This document shows positions 16,435-25,310 of a stretch of 64,000 bases of DNA, piece by piece; the stretch's first letter is position 1; each line of letters starts with the position of its first letter. This stretch comes from an uncultured Desulfobacteraceae bacterium (GTDB taxonomy: Bacteria; Desulfobacterota; Desulfobacteria; Desulfobacterales; UBA5852), in assembly GCA_913060875.1 (NCBI GenBank), contig CAJXSL010000001.1, positions 888,464-952,463 on the forward strand. The letters are read 5' to 3'. The translations under genes were made by a program, and so were the position numbers. Under the pieces are notes generated by a model. That model ran no database searches, was not told the origin of the DNA, and saw only the letters and a list, made by a program, of their open reading frames with translations.

Positions 16435-16472
16435 CCCTGTTCGACGCATTGTGGTGCGGGCGTCGAACAGGG
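16435..16472. terminator. Perfect 13-bp hairpin
   Basis: CCCTGTTCGACGC at 16435-16447 pairs with GCGTCGAACAGGG at 16460-16472 across a 12-base loop. It lies 9 bases past the 3' end of the minus-strand membrane protein gene and can serve as its terminator. It may also end transcripts of the plus-strand gene that stops at 16300. Confidence 0.6.
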
Positions 16473-16481
16473 AGACGTTCA

Positions 16482-16685
16482 TCAATTGAGCAACAGCTGG
16501 CAGGTTTTGCTCCTGGGCGCTGCAATCAGGACGCCCACCAGAATGAAAAGCGGAAGGGCCAGGAAGAGCCCCAGAAATGGCAGGATCACATTGGCCACAA
16601 TGGTAAAAAACACTACTATCGGCAGCAGGATCAATCCCAGCGTGCGCAGGGACATTTTTTCGGCAGCACATTTTATCTGGTTCAT
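16482..16685 (-). CDS. Small two-helix membrane protein
   Basis: A 67-residue protein with two adjoining hydrophobic segments (about residues 15-33 and 35-57) between a Lys/Arg-containing N-terminus and a polar tail with one Cys. GAGGAG spaced 6 bases from the ATG is an excellent ribosome site, and a perfect hairpin follows the gene, so it is probably real despite its size. No family was recognised. Confidence 0.7.
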   Translation of the reverse strand: MNQIKCAAEKMSLRTLGLILLPIVVFFTIVANVILPFLGLFLALPLFILVGVLIAAPRSKTCQLLLN

Positions 16686-17005
16686 GACGATCTCCTCATC
16701 CTATAGTGTCAGCGGATCGGCGAGTGCGATCCGCCTTTTTGTTGATAGATTCTTTTACAATGGTCACGAATTGCGCAAATGCAATGGGCATTGATAGAAA
16801 GCTATGTGTGAGGGTATTGGGAGGATAATGGATAGGGGGGCACAATTGGCCTCCCGAATCGGGCGCATCGGTCTGCTGGCGTGTGACGGGGTAATGCATG
16901 GCGCATGGTTGCCTGGCGGCAAAGCGTTGCTACATTAGGTCTGTTTGTTTGGCTAAGCCGCCATCTTGGCTGGAGGATCCCCGCTTTCTTCCCACGGAGG
17001 TACCC

Positions 17006-17677
17006 ATGATGGAAACCCATCGGATTCCCCTTTTCCCCCTGGGCGTGGTGTTGCTGTCGGAGATGCAACTGCCGCTGCACATCTTTGAGGAACGCTACAA
17101 GCAGATGATGGCCGATTGTCTGGCATCAGACCGGTCTTTCGGGCTCGTGCTGTTCGACGGCCAGGCCATCCGGTCCGTGGGTTGCCTGGCTCGGATCACC
17201 GAAGTACTGGAGCAGTACGACGACGGGCGCATGGATATCATGACCCAGGGCGGGGAGCGCTTTGTCATCCGCGAACTGATCGAAGAGAAGGCCTACATGG
17301 AGGCCCGGGTCTTCTTTTTCGACGATGGGGGGGAGGAAAACGGATCCGACCTGGAGGCGCTGATGGCCAGGGCGCTGAACCTGCTCAAGGAAATGGTCGA
17401 TGTGGATCTCGGGTTTGATCCTTCCGATCTTGGCGGTCGCATCGATCCGAAGCAGCTGGCCTATGCCATCGCGGCCCTGGACGGCTTCACGCCCTCTGAA
17501 CGCCAGGTTTTTCTGGAAATGACCTCGCCCTCCGAGCGGCTCAGGAAATGTGTCGAGACCCTCTCGCGCCTCGTGGTTCGCAATCGCCTGACAAGGGAGA
17601 TCCAGCAGCTGATCGGCGGCAATGGACATCCCCCGAAGCGTATCCTGCAGGAGCTTGAAGACCGGAGCGAGGAATGA
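17006..17677 (+). CDS. LON-substrate-binding-domain protein
   Basis: A 223-residue protein matching the Lon protease N-terminal domain without the ATPase or protease parts. It has RIPLFPLGVVLLSEMQLPLHIFEERYKQMM at the N-terminus, GCLARITEVLEQYDDGRMDIMTQGGERF in the middle, and a helical C-terminal bundle. Such stand-alone LON-domain proteins occur widely in bacteria; their role is not settled. ATG 17006 has CGGAGG 5 bases upstream; the frame extends upstream to 16898 without support. It converges with the Usp gene, only 3 bases apart. Confidence 0.88.
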   Translation: MMETHRIPLFPLGVVLLSEMQLPLHIFEERYKQMMADCLASDRSFGLVLFDGQAIRSVGCLARITEVLEQYDDGRMDIMTQGGERFVIRELIEEKAYMEARVFFFDDGGEENGSDLEALMARALNLLKEMVDVDLGFDPSDLGGRIDPKQLAYAIAALDGFTPSERQVFLEMTSPSERLRKCVETLSRLVVRNRLTREIQQLIGGNGHPPKRILQELEDRSEE

Positions 17678-17680
17678 GGA

Positions 17681-18205
17681 TCACATGCCTTCCATGGCGT
17701 CAGGCGCTTCATTGGCGGTTTTTGGCAGGGGCACCACCAGCACCGGCCGATTGGTGCGGCGCAGAACCCGTCGGGCCACACTGCCGACAAAAGTGTGTTC
17801 CAGGGCGCCTTTGCCGTGGGTGCCCATAACGATCAGGTCGCAGGCGGATGCTTCAGCCTCCTTTAGAATTTCTTCGGCCGGAAAGCCCTCGTGGACTTCG
17901 ATTTTTTCAACCCGCTTAACCAGTTCAGGATCATAACGGCACTCCTTTTCGCAAAGGCGGTCGAGCCGTAGGCGGATCTGTTCGATATGGAACTGAACCC
18001 GCTCAGCCCTTTGGGCCTTCATTTCGGAATGTTCGATAACCGAGGAGAGCAGGGCAAAGGTCGTGGGTGAGGGCGCTTCGACCACGTGCAGGATGGTGAG
18101 TCGGGCCTTGTTCTGGCGTGCGATCTTATTGGCGTAGCGCAGGGCGTGGGTGGAATTGGGGGAAAGATCGGTGGCGTAGAGGATGTGCGTGATGTCAGGC
18201 CGCAT
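17681..18205 (-). CDS. Universal stress protein (UspA family)
   Basis: A 174-residue Usp domain. It begins THILYATDLSPNSTHALRYANKIA and ends with the ATP-binding signature LIVMGTHGKGALEHTFVGSVARRVLRRTNRPVLVVP, that is, G-x2-G-x9-G-(S/T). It is slightly longer than the usual 140-150 residues because of a helical insert around residues 60-105. It probably binds ATP and acts in stress response in the cytoplasm. An AGGAGGT site precedes the ATG. Confidence 0.92.
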   Translation of the reverse strand: MRPDITHILYATDLSPNSTHALRYANKIARQNKARLTILHVVEAPSPTTFALLSSVIEHSEMKAQRAERVQFHIEQIRLRLDRLCEKECRYDPELVKRVEKIEVHEGFPAEEILKEAEASACDLIVMGTHGKGALEHTFVGSVARRVLRRTNRPVLVVPLPKTANEAPDAMEGM

Positions 18206-18517
18206 GGCGGACCTCCTGTAAGCGTGCGGTTGTCGATGTGAGACCTACCCCGGATATGGCTCTAAACTTAAGACCCGCTTCACCTAATGGCAACCTTGCC
18301 CCGGCCACCGGCCTGGGGCCCAAAGTCGCGGTTGACAGTGGAAACGCGATACCGTAGCCTGCTCCGGCAACACCTTTTTCCCCCTCCGATCACCTCGCGT
18401 TCGTTTAACGCTTGCCTCTGGTGCGGATAGACGCAGCAGGGGCTATAAGGTTAAGGTGTTTCCGTTTGAATCTGGCATGCAACCCGAATACAGCCACGGC
18501 ATAGAGGACACGAACCA
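18206..18517. other. Intergenic region between usp and the GGDEF-EAL gene
   Basis: A 312-bp divergent promoter region. TTGACA at 18332-18337 is the best -35 match for the plus-strand gene, but the -10 element 17 bp later is poor. No c-di-GMP riboswitch signature was seen. Confidence 0.35.
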
Positions 18518-20287
18518 ATGAACCCGGACGATTCCCTGAACCAAGAAATATCACACGAACTGTCCCTGTACAAAATGCTGGTCAACGCCTCCCAGGATTC
18601 CATCACCCTCATCGATCGCAATTACACCTACCGGATTGTGACCGATGCCTATTTGACCGCGCGCCAGTTGGATAAAGCGAAAATCGTCAACCACACGGTC
18701 GAAGAAATATGGGGAAAAGACACATTCGAAAGCGTCATCAAGGAAAAGCTGGACGAGTGCTTCAGGGGCAAAACGGTATCCCATCGGGCTTCATACGCGT
18801 TTAAACAAGATGAGGAAAACTATATCGAGACCACCTATACGCCTTGCTTCACCTCGGGCTCGGAAGTGTCCTATGCGGCGGTGATATCGCGCAACATAAC
18901 AGAGCTTAAAAAAAGCCAGGAGAAAATCGCCTTTCTGGCTTATTATGACTCCCTGACCAATCTCCCCAGCCGGCCGTTGTTTCTGGATCTTCTCAATCGG
19001 GAAATCAAAAGCGCCGAGCGAACCGGCAAATCCGTGGCGGTGTTTTTTTTCGATCTGGATGAATTTAAAAAGATCAACGACACCTTCGGTCATTCCGCCG
19101 GTGATAATCTGTTGGTGGCCGTGGGTAAGCGGCTTAAACAATATCTCCGGCAGGGCGACATCATCGGGCGGGTCAACGAGGTGCTGAGCCTGGAGCAGAA
19201 AGACAACCAGGAGTATCTCGCCCGTATTGGCGGAGATGAATTTACCTTCATCATTCCGGATATTGCCGACAAACGCATCACGACGGGCATCGCGGAAAGA
19301 ATCCTGAGCCTTTTTATCGAACCCTTCCAGGTTGCCGGCCGGGAGATTTTCATCTCCACCAGCATCGGCATTGCCTTTTATCCCGATGACGGCCGGGACG
19401 TCGAAACCCTGCTGAAAAATGCCGATACGGCCATGTACAAAGCCAAAGAAGTAGGGAAGAACACTTTCCGTTATTATGCTTCGGACATGAACAAAAAAGC
19501 CAAAGAACGCATGAAGCTCGAGAACAAACTGCGGTATGCCATCAAAAACCGGAGCTTTCAATTGCATTACCAGCCGCAATACCATATCGGCAAGGGACAC
19601 CTGGCCGGCATCGAGGCCCTGATACGCTGGGAAGACCCGGAGATGGGGTTTATACCGCCTTACAAGCTGATCCAGCTTGCGGAAGAAACCGGCATGATCG
19701 TCGATATCGGCGACTGGGCCATCCACGCCGCCTGCCGCCAGGGTAAAGAATGGCATGATCGCGGTTTTGACAACCTCTGCCTGGGGGTCAACCTGTCGGT
19801 GCGTCAGTTTTTTGATCTCCAACTGGTGGAAAAAATCAAATCGGTCCTGGAAACCACGCGCTTCGATCCCCGTTGCCTGGAGCTCGAAATCACCGAAACG
19901 GCGATGATGCACGATACCGACCGCGCCATGGTGATCATGCAGGCCATCAAGGCGATGGGTGTCAAAGTGGCGTTGGATGATTTCGGGACAGGCTATTCTT
20001 CGCTGATCCATTTGAAACTGTTCCATATCGACAAGCTCAAGATCGATCAGGTTTTCATCCGCAACGCCGATTTGGCCGGGCGGGACGGTGCGATTATATC
20101 CTCGATCATTGATATGTGTCACAAACTGGGGATCATGGCCGTGGCCGAAGGGGTGGAAACCGAGGAAAGTTTGAAATTTTTAAAGGAGAGAAAGTGCCAC
20201 CTGGCCCAAGGGTATTTTTTGAGTTCCCCCCTGCCGGCGCAGGATATCGATGCCCTGCTGGCAAAAGGATTTTCAGGACATGGCTAA
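18518..20287 (+). CDS. PAS-GGDEF-EAL cyclic-di-GMP enzyme
   Basis: A 589-residue cytoplasmic protein. A PAS domain lies at about residues 15-135, a GGDEF domain at about 145-320 with an intact GGDEF at 238-242, and an EAL domain at about 330-580 with E366 in EALIRW, then ELEITETAMM, DDFGTGYSSLIHLK and KIDQVFI. Both synthesis and breakdown of cyclic di-GMP are possible, since all catalytic motifs look complete. The inhibitory-site candidate RxxD (R211-D214) is separated from GGDEF by 23 residues instead of the usual 5, through an insertion rich in Glu, Gln and Asn. The start has no strong ribosome site. The gene is monocistronic. Confidence 0.93.
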   Translation: MNPDDSLNQEISHELSLYKMLVNASQDSITLIDRNYTYRIVTDAYLTARQLDKAKIVNHTVEEIWGKDTFESVIKEKLDECFRGKTVSHRASYAFKQDEENYIETTYTPCFTSGSEVSYAAVISRNITELKKSQEKIAFLAYYDSLTNLPSRPLFLDLLNREIKSAERTGKSVAVFFFDLDEFKKINDTFGHSAGDNLLVAVGKRLKQYLRQGDIIGRVNEVLSLEQKDNQEYLARIGGDEFTFIIPDIADKRITTGIAERILSLFIEPFQVAGREIFISTSIGIAFYPDDGRDVETLLKNADTAMYKAKEVGKNTFRYYASDMNKKAKERMKLENKLRYAIKNRSFQLHYQPQYHIGKGHLAGIEALIRWEDPEMGFIPPYKLIQLAEETGMIVDIGDWAIHAACRQGKEWHDRGFDNLCLGVNLSVRQFFDLQLVEKIKSVLETTRFDPRCLELEITETAMMHDTDRAMVIMQAIKAMGVKVALDDFGTGYSSLIHLKLFHIDKLKIDQVFIRNADLAGRDGAIISSIIDMCHKLGIMAVAEGVETEESLKFLKERKCHLAQGYFLSSPLPAQDIDALLAKGFSGHG

Positions 20288-20363
20288 ACCGGGCGGTTCC
20301 GGGAGAGGCCGGTGGCCCCTCCCGAAACGTCCCGACCCGCCCTGTCCATGTGGCTGGGCGGCG

Positions 20364-20660
20364 TTATGGATTGGCAGGGCGGATCGAAGTGATGTTCAGC
20401 TGTGTTTTACCGTTGTGTTCCCAAAAGGTCCCTTTGATTTGGATCGGTTGCCGGGGCATGTTCACCAGCGCGGCCGCCGCCTCGTTGATCACGAGATCAT
20501 AGGCCTGGTCGTTTTCATCCACAAACTGGTTGGCCTGGTTCAGGGCACCTTTGAGAAGTACTTCCGTTTCCTTGACCGGCTGGTCACCGGCACATAACAT
20601 GGCCGGAAAAAGCAAAACCGCCATCACTAACACCAACCCCATCGCAACCTTTCTGTTCAT
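20364..20660 (-). CDS. Small exported hypothetical protein
   Basis: A 98-residue protein with a clear signal peptide (MNRKVAMGLVLVMAVLLFPAML then CAG); the cysteine after a hydrophobic core could even be a lipobox-like site, but the context MLCAG is unusual. The mature part has a helix (KETEVLLKGALNQANQFVDENDQAYDLVINEAAAALV) and then beta-type sequence (IQIKGTFWEHNGKTQLNITSI). GAGGAG upstream supports ATG 20660; the frame extends to 20714 without support. No family was recognised; it resembles small periplasmic proteins of Desulfobacterota. Confidence 0.7.
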   Translation of the reverse strand: MNRKVAMGLVLVMAVLLFPAMLCAGDQPVKETEVLLKGALNQANQFVDENDQAYDLVINEAAAALVNMPRQPIQIKGTFWEHNGKTQLNITSIRPANP

Positions 20661-20942
20661 CCATTTTCTCCTCGCTTGGGTTCGGATGACCATGCCGCTT
20701 TGCTGAAGATCCATACAATTATCGTACCAGGTGATGGCCCTGGGGAATGTTTATCCGCTGGCGAAGTGGGGTCTGGTGCCAAATGCACGGTAACCGTTAG
20801 GGTCTGAGGGACAGGAAGAGCCCGTCGGTCAGGTTGCTGCAGCGACAGAATTTGATAAGGGCTGTTTTTGAGAAGCAGAAGTAAACCGCGTGTGTAGGCG
20901 ATCGCCTTCACTCCGGTGTGTCGTAAAGTGCACGATGCCGTC

Positions 20943-22292
20943 TCACAGGGTTTCGGCGGTCGGATCCGCCGGAGCTTCGCCGGCGAGATGCTTTGCCAGG
21001 CGTTTTCCCAGCGCCATCAGCGTAAAGGACGGCGGCAGGCCCCAGGCCCGGGGCATGACCGAACAATCGCAGACATAGAGATGGTTAAAGCGTGTTTGCA
21101 GGTCGCGGTCCACGATATGGCCGATTTTGGCCGTGCCGCCCGGGTGGGCGGCCAGATACCAGCTCCGGTGGATATGGCGTGCCCCGGCGTGGACCAGGAT
21201 TTCCCGGGCCTGGGCATCGCCCTTGCGGATTTTGGCTTTGTCGCTTGCGGTCAGCCGTTTGCGGATGCCGCCCCGGTCGGAGAGCCAGCCGCCCAGGCTG
21301 TCCCTGGTTTTGACCATGATGGCAAGGGTCTGCCGATGCCGGTGGAGCTGATCCAGGCGGCCCACCTGGGTGTTCAGCACCGCATGGAGGGCCCACGGGA
21401 CGGTCATGTCCGTGATGACGTAACCGTCCTCTTCCCGGTGCATGCCGGCTGCCATGGGGATCTCGCGCCCACCCCGAATACCGTCGACAGCGCCCATGAC
21501 AACGATCAGCGGGTCGAAGAAAAAGTCACGGCCCGCTTCCGGGATACCGCTGTTCCTGAGAATAAGGGGAGTTCCGATGCCGCCGGCGGCGACCACCACC
21601 GTGGTGGCGTAGGCCTGGTGGCGTGCACCCTTGTGCCGATAGGTTACCCCGACGGCCCGGCCGTTTTCGATGAGCACCTGTTCCACGCGGGCACCGCTGA
21701 TCAGGCGGGCGCCCCTGTGCCGGGCTTCGTCCACGAAATGGCGGCCGCTCAACTTGGCGCCCTCGGGGCAGCCGTAGTTGCAGCGGTGACAGTCGGGCCG
21801 GCACTTGGCCTGGTCGATGAATTTGGGCAGTTTGTGCCAGTCGTAACCCAGGTCCCGGGCACTCTGCATGATGCGTGTGGCCATGGGGCCCATGAGGCTG
21901 TCCGCCAGGGGGGCCAGGGGCCGTTCCGCCCGGATTTCGGCAATGGCGGGTCGCAGATCGATGCCTTGGGCATCGAAAGTCTCAAGCGGAGGATCGAAGG
22001 CCGTGGCATAGTAAAACACCGAGCTGCCGCCGGTTGTGATCCCCCTGACCATTGCGCATAAATCTCCGGTGACCAGAAGACTTTTGCCCGGAACGGCCGC
22101 CGCTCCGGCAAACTGCGGCAGAGTGCCCCTGATGGACCGGTCCGCGCCCCACTCCAGCATGAGCACGTCTTTCTTCCGCCGGGTCAACTCCCGGGCCACC
22201 GTGGCGCCACCCGGGCCGGTTCCCACCACAATGACGTCGGCTTCCCGGGCTGAATTCACCTGGGGCGGGTTTTGAGGGGGGATGGAGGTCAT
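20943..22292 (-). CDS. GMC-family FAD oxidoreductase
   Basis: A 449-residue flavoprotein. Near the N-terminus is the Rossmann motif VIVVGTGPGGATVARELTRR, then RGITTGGSSVFYYATAF, the second FAD-contact region of GMC oxidoreductases. The C-terminus has YLAAHPGGTAKIG and LYVCDCSVMPRAWGLPPSFTLMALGKRLAKHL, matching the GMC_oxred_C signature. These enzymes oxidise alcohols or aldehydes. It is shorter than choline dehydrogenase (about 550 residues) and carries a four-cysteine cluster C164-x3-C168-x2-C171-x3-C175 that could bind iron-sulfur or zinc. ATG 22292 is preceded by AGGAAG; ATG 22319 would add 9 residues. Substrate unknown. Confidence 0.85.
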   Translation of the reverse strand: MTSIPPQNPPQVNSAREADVIVVGTGPGGATVARELTRRKKDVLMLEWGADRSIRGTLPQFAGAAAVPGKSLLVTGDLCAMVRGITTGGSSVFYYATAFDPPLETFDAQGIDLRPAIAEIRAERPLAPLADSLMGPMATRIMQSARDLGYDWHKLPKFIDQAKCRPDCHRCNYGCPEGAKLSGRHFVDEARHRGARLISGARVEQVLIENGRAVGVTYRHKGARHQAYATTVVVAAGGIGTPLILRNSGIPEAGRDFFFDPLIVVMGAVDGIRGGREIPMAAGMHREEDGYVITDMTVPWALHAVLNTQVGRLDQLHRHRQTLAIMVKTRDSLGGWLSDRGGIRKRLTASDKAKIRKGDAQAREILVHAGARHIHRSWYLAAHPGGTAKIGHIVDRDLQTRFNHLYVCDCSVMPRAWGLPPSFTLMALGKRLAKHLAGEAPADPTAETL

Positions 22293-22565
22293 GGCAGGTC
22301 TTCCTGGCCAAGGGGTCATCGGTCATGATCGACACTAAAAGAGGGGGGGCTTTCTGTCAATGTTGTTTTCTACAGCACCACCGCGGTCCGGGCAGCGTTT
22401 TTCCCGCGTAAGACCCCAGGCCCCCAGGCAAAATAGGGACAATGATCAGGGGTAGGGCCAAACCATGTGAGCCTGCCCTGATGGCGAAATCTTTTATCAC
22501 AGGGCGATATGTGGTAATGAGTTTATGATTAAAAATACATTGACCCGCCCTTAAAGGAGATCAAC

Positions 22566-23414
22566 ATGGCTACTCAATTTCACATCGTCTATCTCTCCCC
22601 CAACGGTTCCACCGGTAAAGTTGCCAAGGCATTCGCCGAACAGTTTTCCGGCGCTGACGCTTCCGTGACCCTTTGGGACCTTGCCGCGGAAACGGAGATC
22701 CAATCTCTTTTTCAGCAGCTTAAAACCGACGGGAAGGTTTGCCTGCTGATGGGTTCCCCGGTTTACCGTGATATGGCGATTCCGCCGGTCATGGCCCTCA
22801 TCGACAAGCTGCCGCCTATTGAGGGGGGCTGGGCGGTGCCCTTTGTGACCTATGGAAAGGCCTGCAGCGGTGTCGCCCTGTGGCAGATGGCCGGGGCCCT
22901 GCAGGCCAAGGGGTATCAGATTGCCGGCGCCGCCAAGGTCGTGGCCCTGCATTCGATGATGTGGACAGCTGAGCAGCCGGAAGGCGAGGGGCACCCGGAC
23001 GCTGCCGACCTGGAGCAGGTGCGCCAACTGGCAGCCCATCTGGTGCGCTCCCTGGATGCCGACACTTGTAAACCCCTTCCGCTGGAAACCCTGGATTACC
23101 AACCTGCGGAACGGGCCCAGGAATTCAAGGCCAAGATCGACAAGCCCTGGGCGATCGTTCCCAAGACCGTGGATGGGGATGCCTGCACCGAATGCGGGAC
23201 CTGTGCGGCGGAATGCCCGGTCGGGGCCATTCAGCTGAATCCCCTGCCGGAATTCGGCGCTACCTGCTTCGACTGCTTCACCTGTATCCGCACCTGTCCG
23301 GAGACGGCCATCAGTCCTGCGATGCCGCTGGAAAAAATTGCCGTGAAGATCCGTGAGCGCGTGCAAACCATCAACGAACAGCCCCTGACCGAAATTTTTT
23401 CCGCCGGTATTTGA
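22566..23414 (+). CDS. EFR1-type flavodoxin/ferredoxin fusion protein
   Basis: A 282-residue electron-transfer protein. The N-terminal about 165 residues form a flavodoxin-like fold (FHIVYLSPNGSTGKVAKAF as the FMN phosphate loop, LLMGSPVYRDMAIPP and PFVTYGKACSGVALWQMA). Two [4Fe-4S] motifs follow: C207-x2-C210-x2-C213-x3-CP and C234-x2-C237-x2-C240-x3-CP. EFR1 family proteins pass electrons between an FMN and clusters in anaerobes. An AAAGGAG ribosome site precedes the ATG. It stands divergent from the GMC oxidoreductase across about 270 bp, so the two might share a redox role, but that is only a guess. Confidence 0.9.
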   Translation: MATQFHIVYLSPNGSTGKVAKAFAEQFSGADASVTLWDLAAETEIQSLFQQLKTDGKVCLLMGSPVYRDMAIPPVMALIDKLPPIEGGWAVPFVTYGKACSGVALWQMAGALQAKGYQIAGAAKVVALHSMMWTAEQPEGEGHPDAADLEQVRQLAAHLVRSLDADTCKPLPLETLDYQPAERAQEFKAKIDKPWAIVPKTVDGDACTECGTCAAECPVGAIQLNPLPEFGATCFDCFTCIRTCPETAISPAMPLEKIAVKIRERVQTINEQPLTEIFSAGI

Positions 23415-23678
23415 GCAGGCGCTGCCTGCCGGCAACGTTATCCGAATGGGTTGGGCAGGGCGGCCTGTGTGAGGCTGGGGGGCTCATCTTATTGCCTGGC
23501 CGTCTCGCCCGCCTGACCGTTATCCTCTTGGGATGATACGCCCAAGGGGGGCACTCTGAAGCCGGCCATTGACACCCTTGTGCCTCGTCGGCTATCACAG
23601 CAGTCACTTTCTGCCATCCTGAAAAGGCGCGTCTGCCTTGATGCCACTTTTCGACAGGGCGTTACCTGAGGAGCCGAT

Positions 23679-25019
23679 ATGGCCGTCAATCCATCCAAGC
23701 GGGATCGTATTCCCAAGGGCCAACTGAGCTATGAGGAATTGCTGGAGTTCGTGGACGCCTTTCCGGCCCTCCTATGGCGGATCGACCTGGTCAACAACAA
23801 GATCGAATACCTCAACAGTTATCGTATCGAACCCCTGGGAACACGCTGCGGCCTGCTGCTGCAAAACAAGGCCTTCCGGCGCCAGCACGTGGTCGAAGAG
23901 GATGTTTACCTGCTGGATGATTTCATGGAGGCCGTACGCAGCGAAGAGACGGCGGCCACCATTTTTCGGCTGAAAGGGGGGGAGAGCCCCCGCTGGATCA
24001 AGGTTACCGGCGTGCTGGATCCCAAAAATCCGCGTTCCTTTATCGGCTACATGCTGGATGCCTCCAGCACGGCCGGCATTGTCCAGTCCATCTTCGAGAA
24101 CGATGCCGAGATCGAAGCCATGATCGAGTTGGTGGACAACCCGGCCCTCCTGGTGGATCCCCGGAATCGAACGGTCATGGCCTACAATGCCGCCGCCCGT
24201 GAAACCTTCCTGTACAAGCCCGGGGAATTCCCCCGGCTCAAGTTCACGGATCTTTGCCACCAGAGCATTGACCACCACCTGGACCATCTTTTTGAAGAGC
24301 TGGTTTTCGAGAAACAGTGGGATGGACGGCTGATTTTTCAGCGCCGGGACCGGTCTGTTTTTGCCGCCAGCGCCCGCATGCGTCTTTTCTACTGCAAGGG
24401 GCGGCGGGTTATCCGGGTGGCGATCCATGATATGACGGTGGAAGACGACATTCTCCGCAACATTGCGGGTGCCGGTCCGCCTCCGTCAGACCCGGCCACC
24501 CCCTTTCGCCAGCAGGCCAAAGAACTCATGACCAAGGTCGCCAAGGTCAAAGACATTCACCGGGTTCTGCAGATTCTTTTGGAAAATCAGCCGGACCCCG
24601 AATCGTTCGACGCCATTATTTATTCGGATATCTATGCCCGGAAGAATAAAGTCGTGGTCTACACGGCCGGCAAAGCCTTCCGGCCGCTGCCCCAGGGGGA
24701 AGTGTACGCCTACGAGGGCACCATCGCGGAAAACATCGACCGCTTCAAGCTAGAGCACCTGATCGTGGACGATACCTTTGCAAGTATCAAGGCCATCGAC
24801 TGGGCCTTGTTCATCCCCCACGGCATTCGCTCCTATTTTGCCAAACCATTTTACGAGCGCAACACCATCCGCAGCGTTCTGATTCTGTGCTCCGTCAACA
24901 GCGGTCATTTCTCCTCCCGGAAGCTGGAAGAATACGCCGTATATTACGACCCTTTCCTGCGTGGCATGAAAAACTGGCGCAAGGAAATCCGCCAGCGTAA
25001 GAAGGGCCGTTCCGGTTAG
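23679..25019 (+). CDS. PAS/GAF-like sensory protein without output domain
   Basis: A 446-residue cytoplasmic protein. Two PAS-like regions lie at about residues 18-130 (ALLWRIDLVNNKIEYLNSYRIEP through RWIKVTGVLDPKNPRSFIGYMLDAS) and 145-265 (LVDNPALLVDPRNRTVMAYNAAARE through RRVIRVAIHDMTVEDDILRNI). A GAF-like C-terminal domain at about 285-430 ends in a basic tail. No kinase, GGDEF or DNA-binding output is visible. The spacing to the preceding EFR1 gene (264 bases) suggests separate transcription. The role is sensory by inference; the ligand is unknown. Confidence 0.7.
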   Translation: MAVNPSKRDRIPKGQLSYEELLEFVDAFPALLWRIDLVNNKIEYLNSYRIEPLGTRCGLLLQNKAFRRQHVVEEDVYLLDDFMEAVRSEETAATIFRLKGGESPRWIKVTGVLDPKNPRSFIGYMLDASSTAGIVQSIFENDAEIEAMIELVDNPALLVDPRNRTVMAYNAAARETFLYKPGEFPRLKFTDLCHQSIDHHLDHLFEELVFEKQWDGRLIFQRRDRSVFAASARMRLFYCKGRRVIRVAIHDMTVEDDILRNIAGAGPPPSDPATPFRQQAKELMTKVAKVKDIHRVLQILLENQPDPESFDAIIYSDIYARKNKVVVYTAGKAFRPLPQGEVYAYEGTIAENIDRFKLEHLIVDDTFASIKAIDWALFIPHGIRSYFAKPFYERNTIRSVLILCSVNSGHFSSRKLEEYAVYYDPFLRGMKNWRKEIRQRKKGRSG

Positions 25020-25173
25020 CTTGGTATAGGCCTTAGAATATACCCCGCCTGATGGCACGTGCTGCCGCTGACTTCTCTTGTTTATCCTGCTGTCATAAAA
25101 ATTCAAATCTCATGTTTCCGCCCCGGAAGACAGACCCGGTTGCTTCGGATAATGGCCAATCGTTTATTCAAAA

Positions 25174-25188
25174 ATTGGTTAAACCAAA
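25174..25188. promoter_or_regulatory. PdhR/LldR-like GntR box 1
   Basis: ATTGGTTAAACCAAA matches the ATTGGTNNNACCAAT consensus of FadR-subfamily GntR regulators such as PdhR and LldR at all but the last base. It lies about 135 bp before the start of the GntR gene and upstream of the TTGACA at 25221. Confidence 0.7.
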
Positions 25189-25220
25189 ACTAAAGAAAAT
25201 TGGGATAAAAATAATTTTAC

Positions 25221-25249
25221 TTGACAAAAACAAACCAAATGTCTCAATA
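25221..25249 (+). promoter_or_regulatory. Candidate promoter of the GntR operon
   Basis: A perfect TTGACA at 25221-25226 is followed after 17 bp by TCAATA (or CAATAA one base on), in the most AT-rich part of the region. It falls between the two GntR boxes, a good layout for autorepression. The -10 match is weak. Confidence 0.45.
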
Positions 25250-25276
25250 AGCGTTATTAATGTGCATATAGTCATA

Positions 25277-25291
25277 ATTGGTTCAACCAAA
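25277..25291. promoter_or_regulatory. PdhR/LldR-like GntR box 2
   Basis: ATTGGTTCAACCAAA, a second copy of the box at 25174, 103 bp away, lying between the candidate promoter and the ribosome site of the GntR gene. Two boxes around one promoter suggest cooperative or looping repression by the encoded regulator. Confidence 0.72.
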
Positions 25292-25310
25292 ATTTAGCAG
25301 GAGGTCGTTT

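Noticed and set aside
18206-18517. c-di-GMP riboswitch before the GGDEF-EAL gene
   Set aside because: None of the conserved GEMM core motifs was found.
18791-20122. 443-codon frame antisense to the GGDEF-EAL gene
   Set aside because: The sense strand encodes complete GGDEF and EAL motifs; the antisense product matches nothing recognised.
25278-25310. GTT-region extension of the GntR gene
   Set aside because: This stretch contains the operator box and the ribosome site, so it is the untranslated leader.
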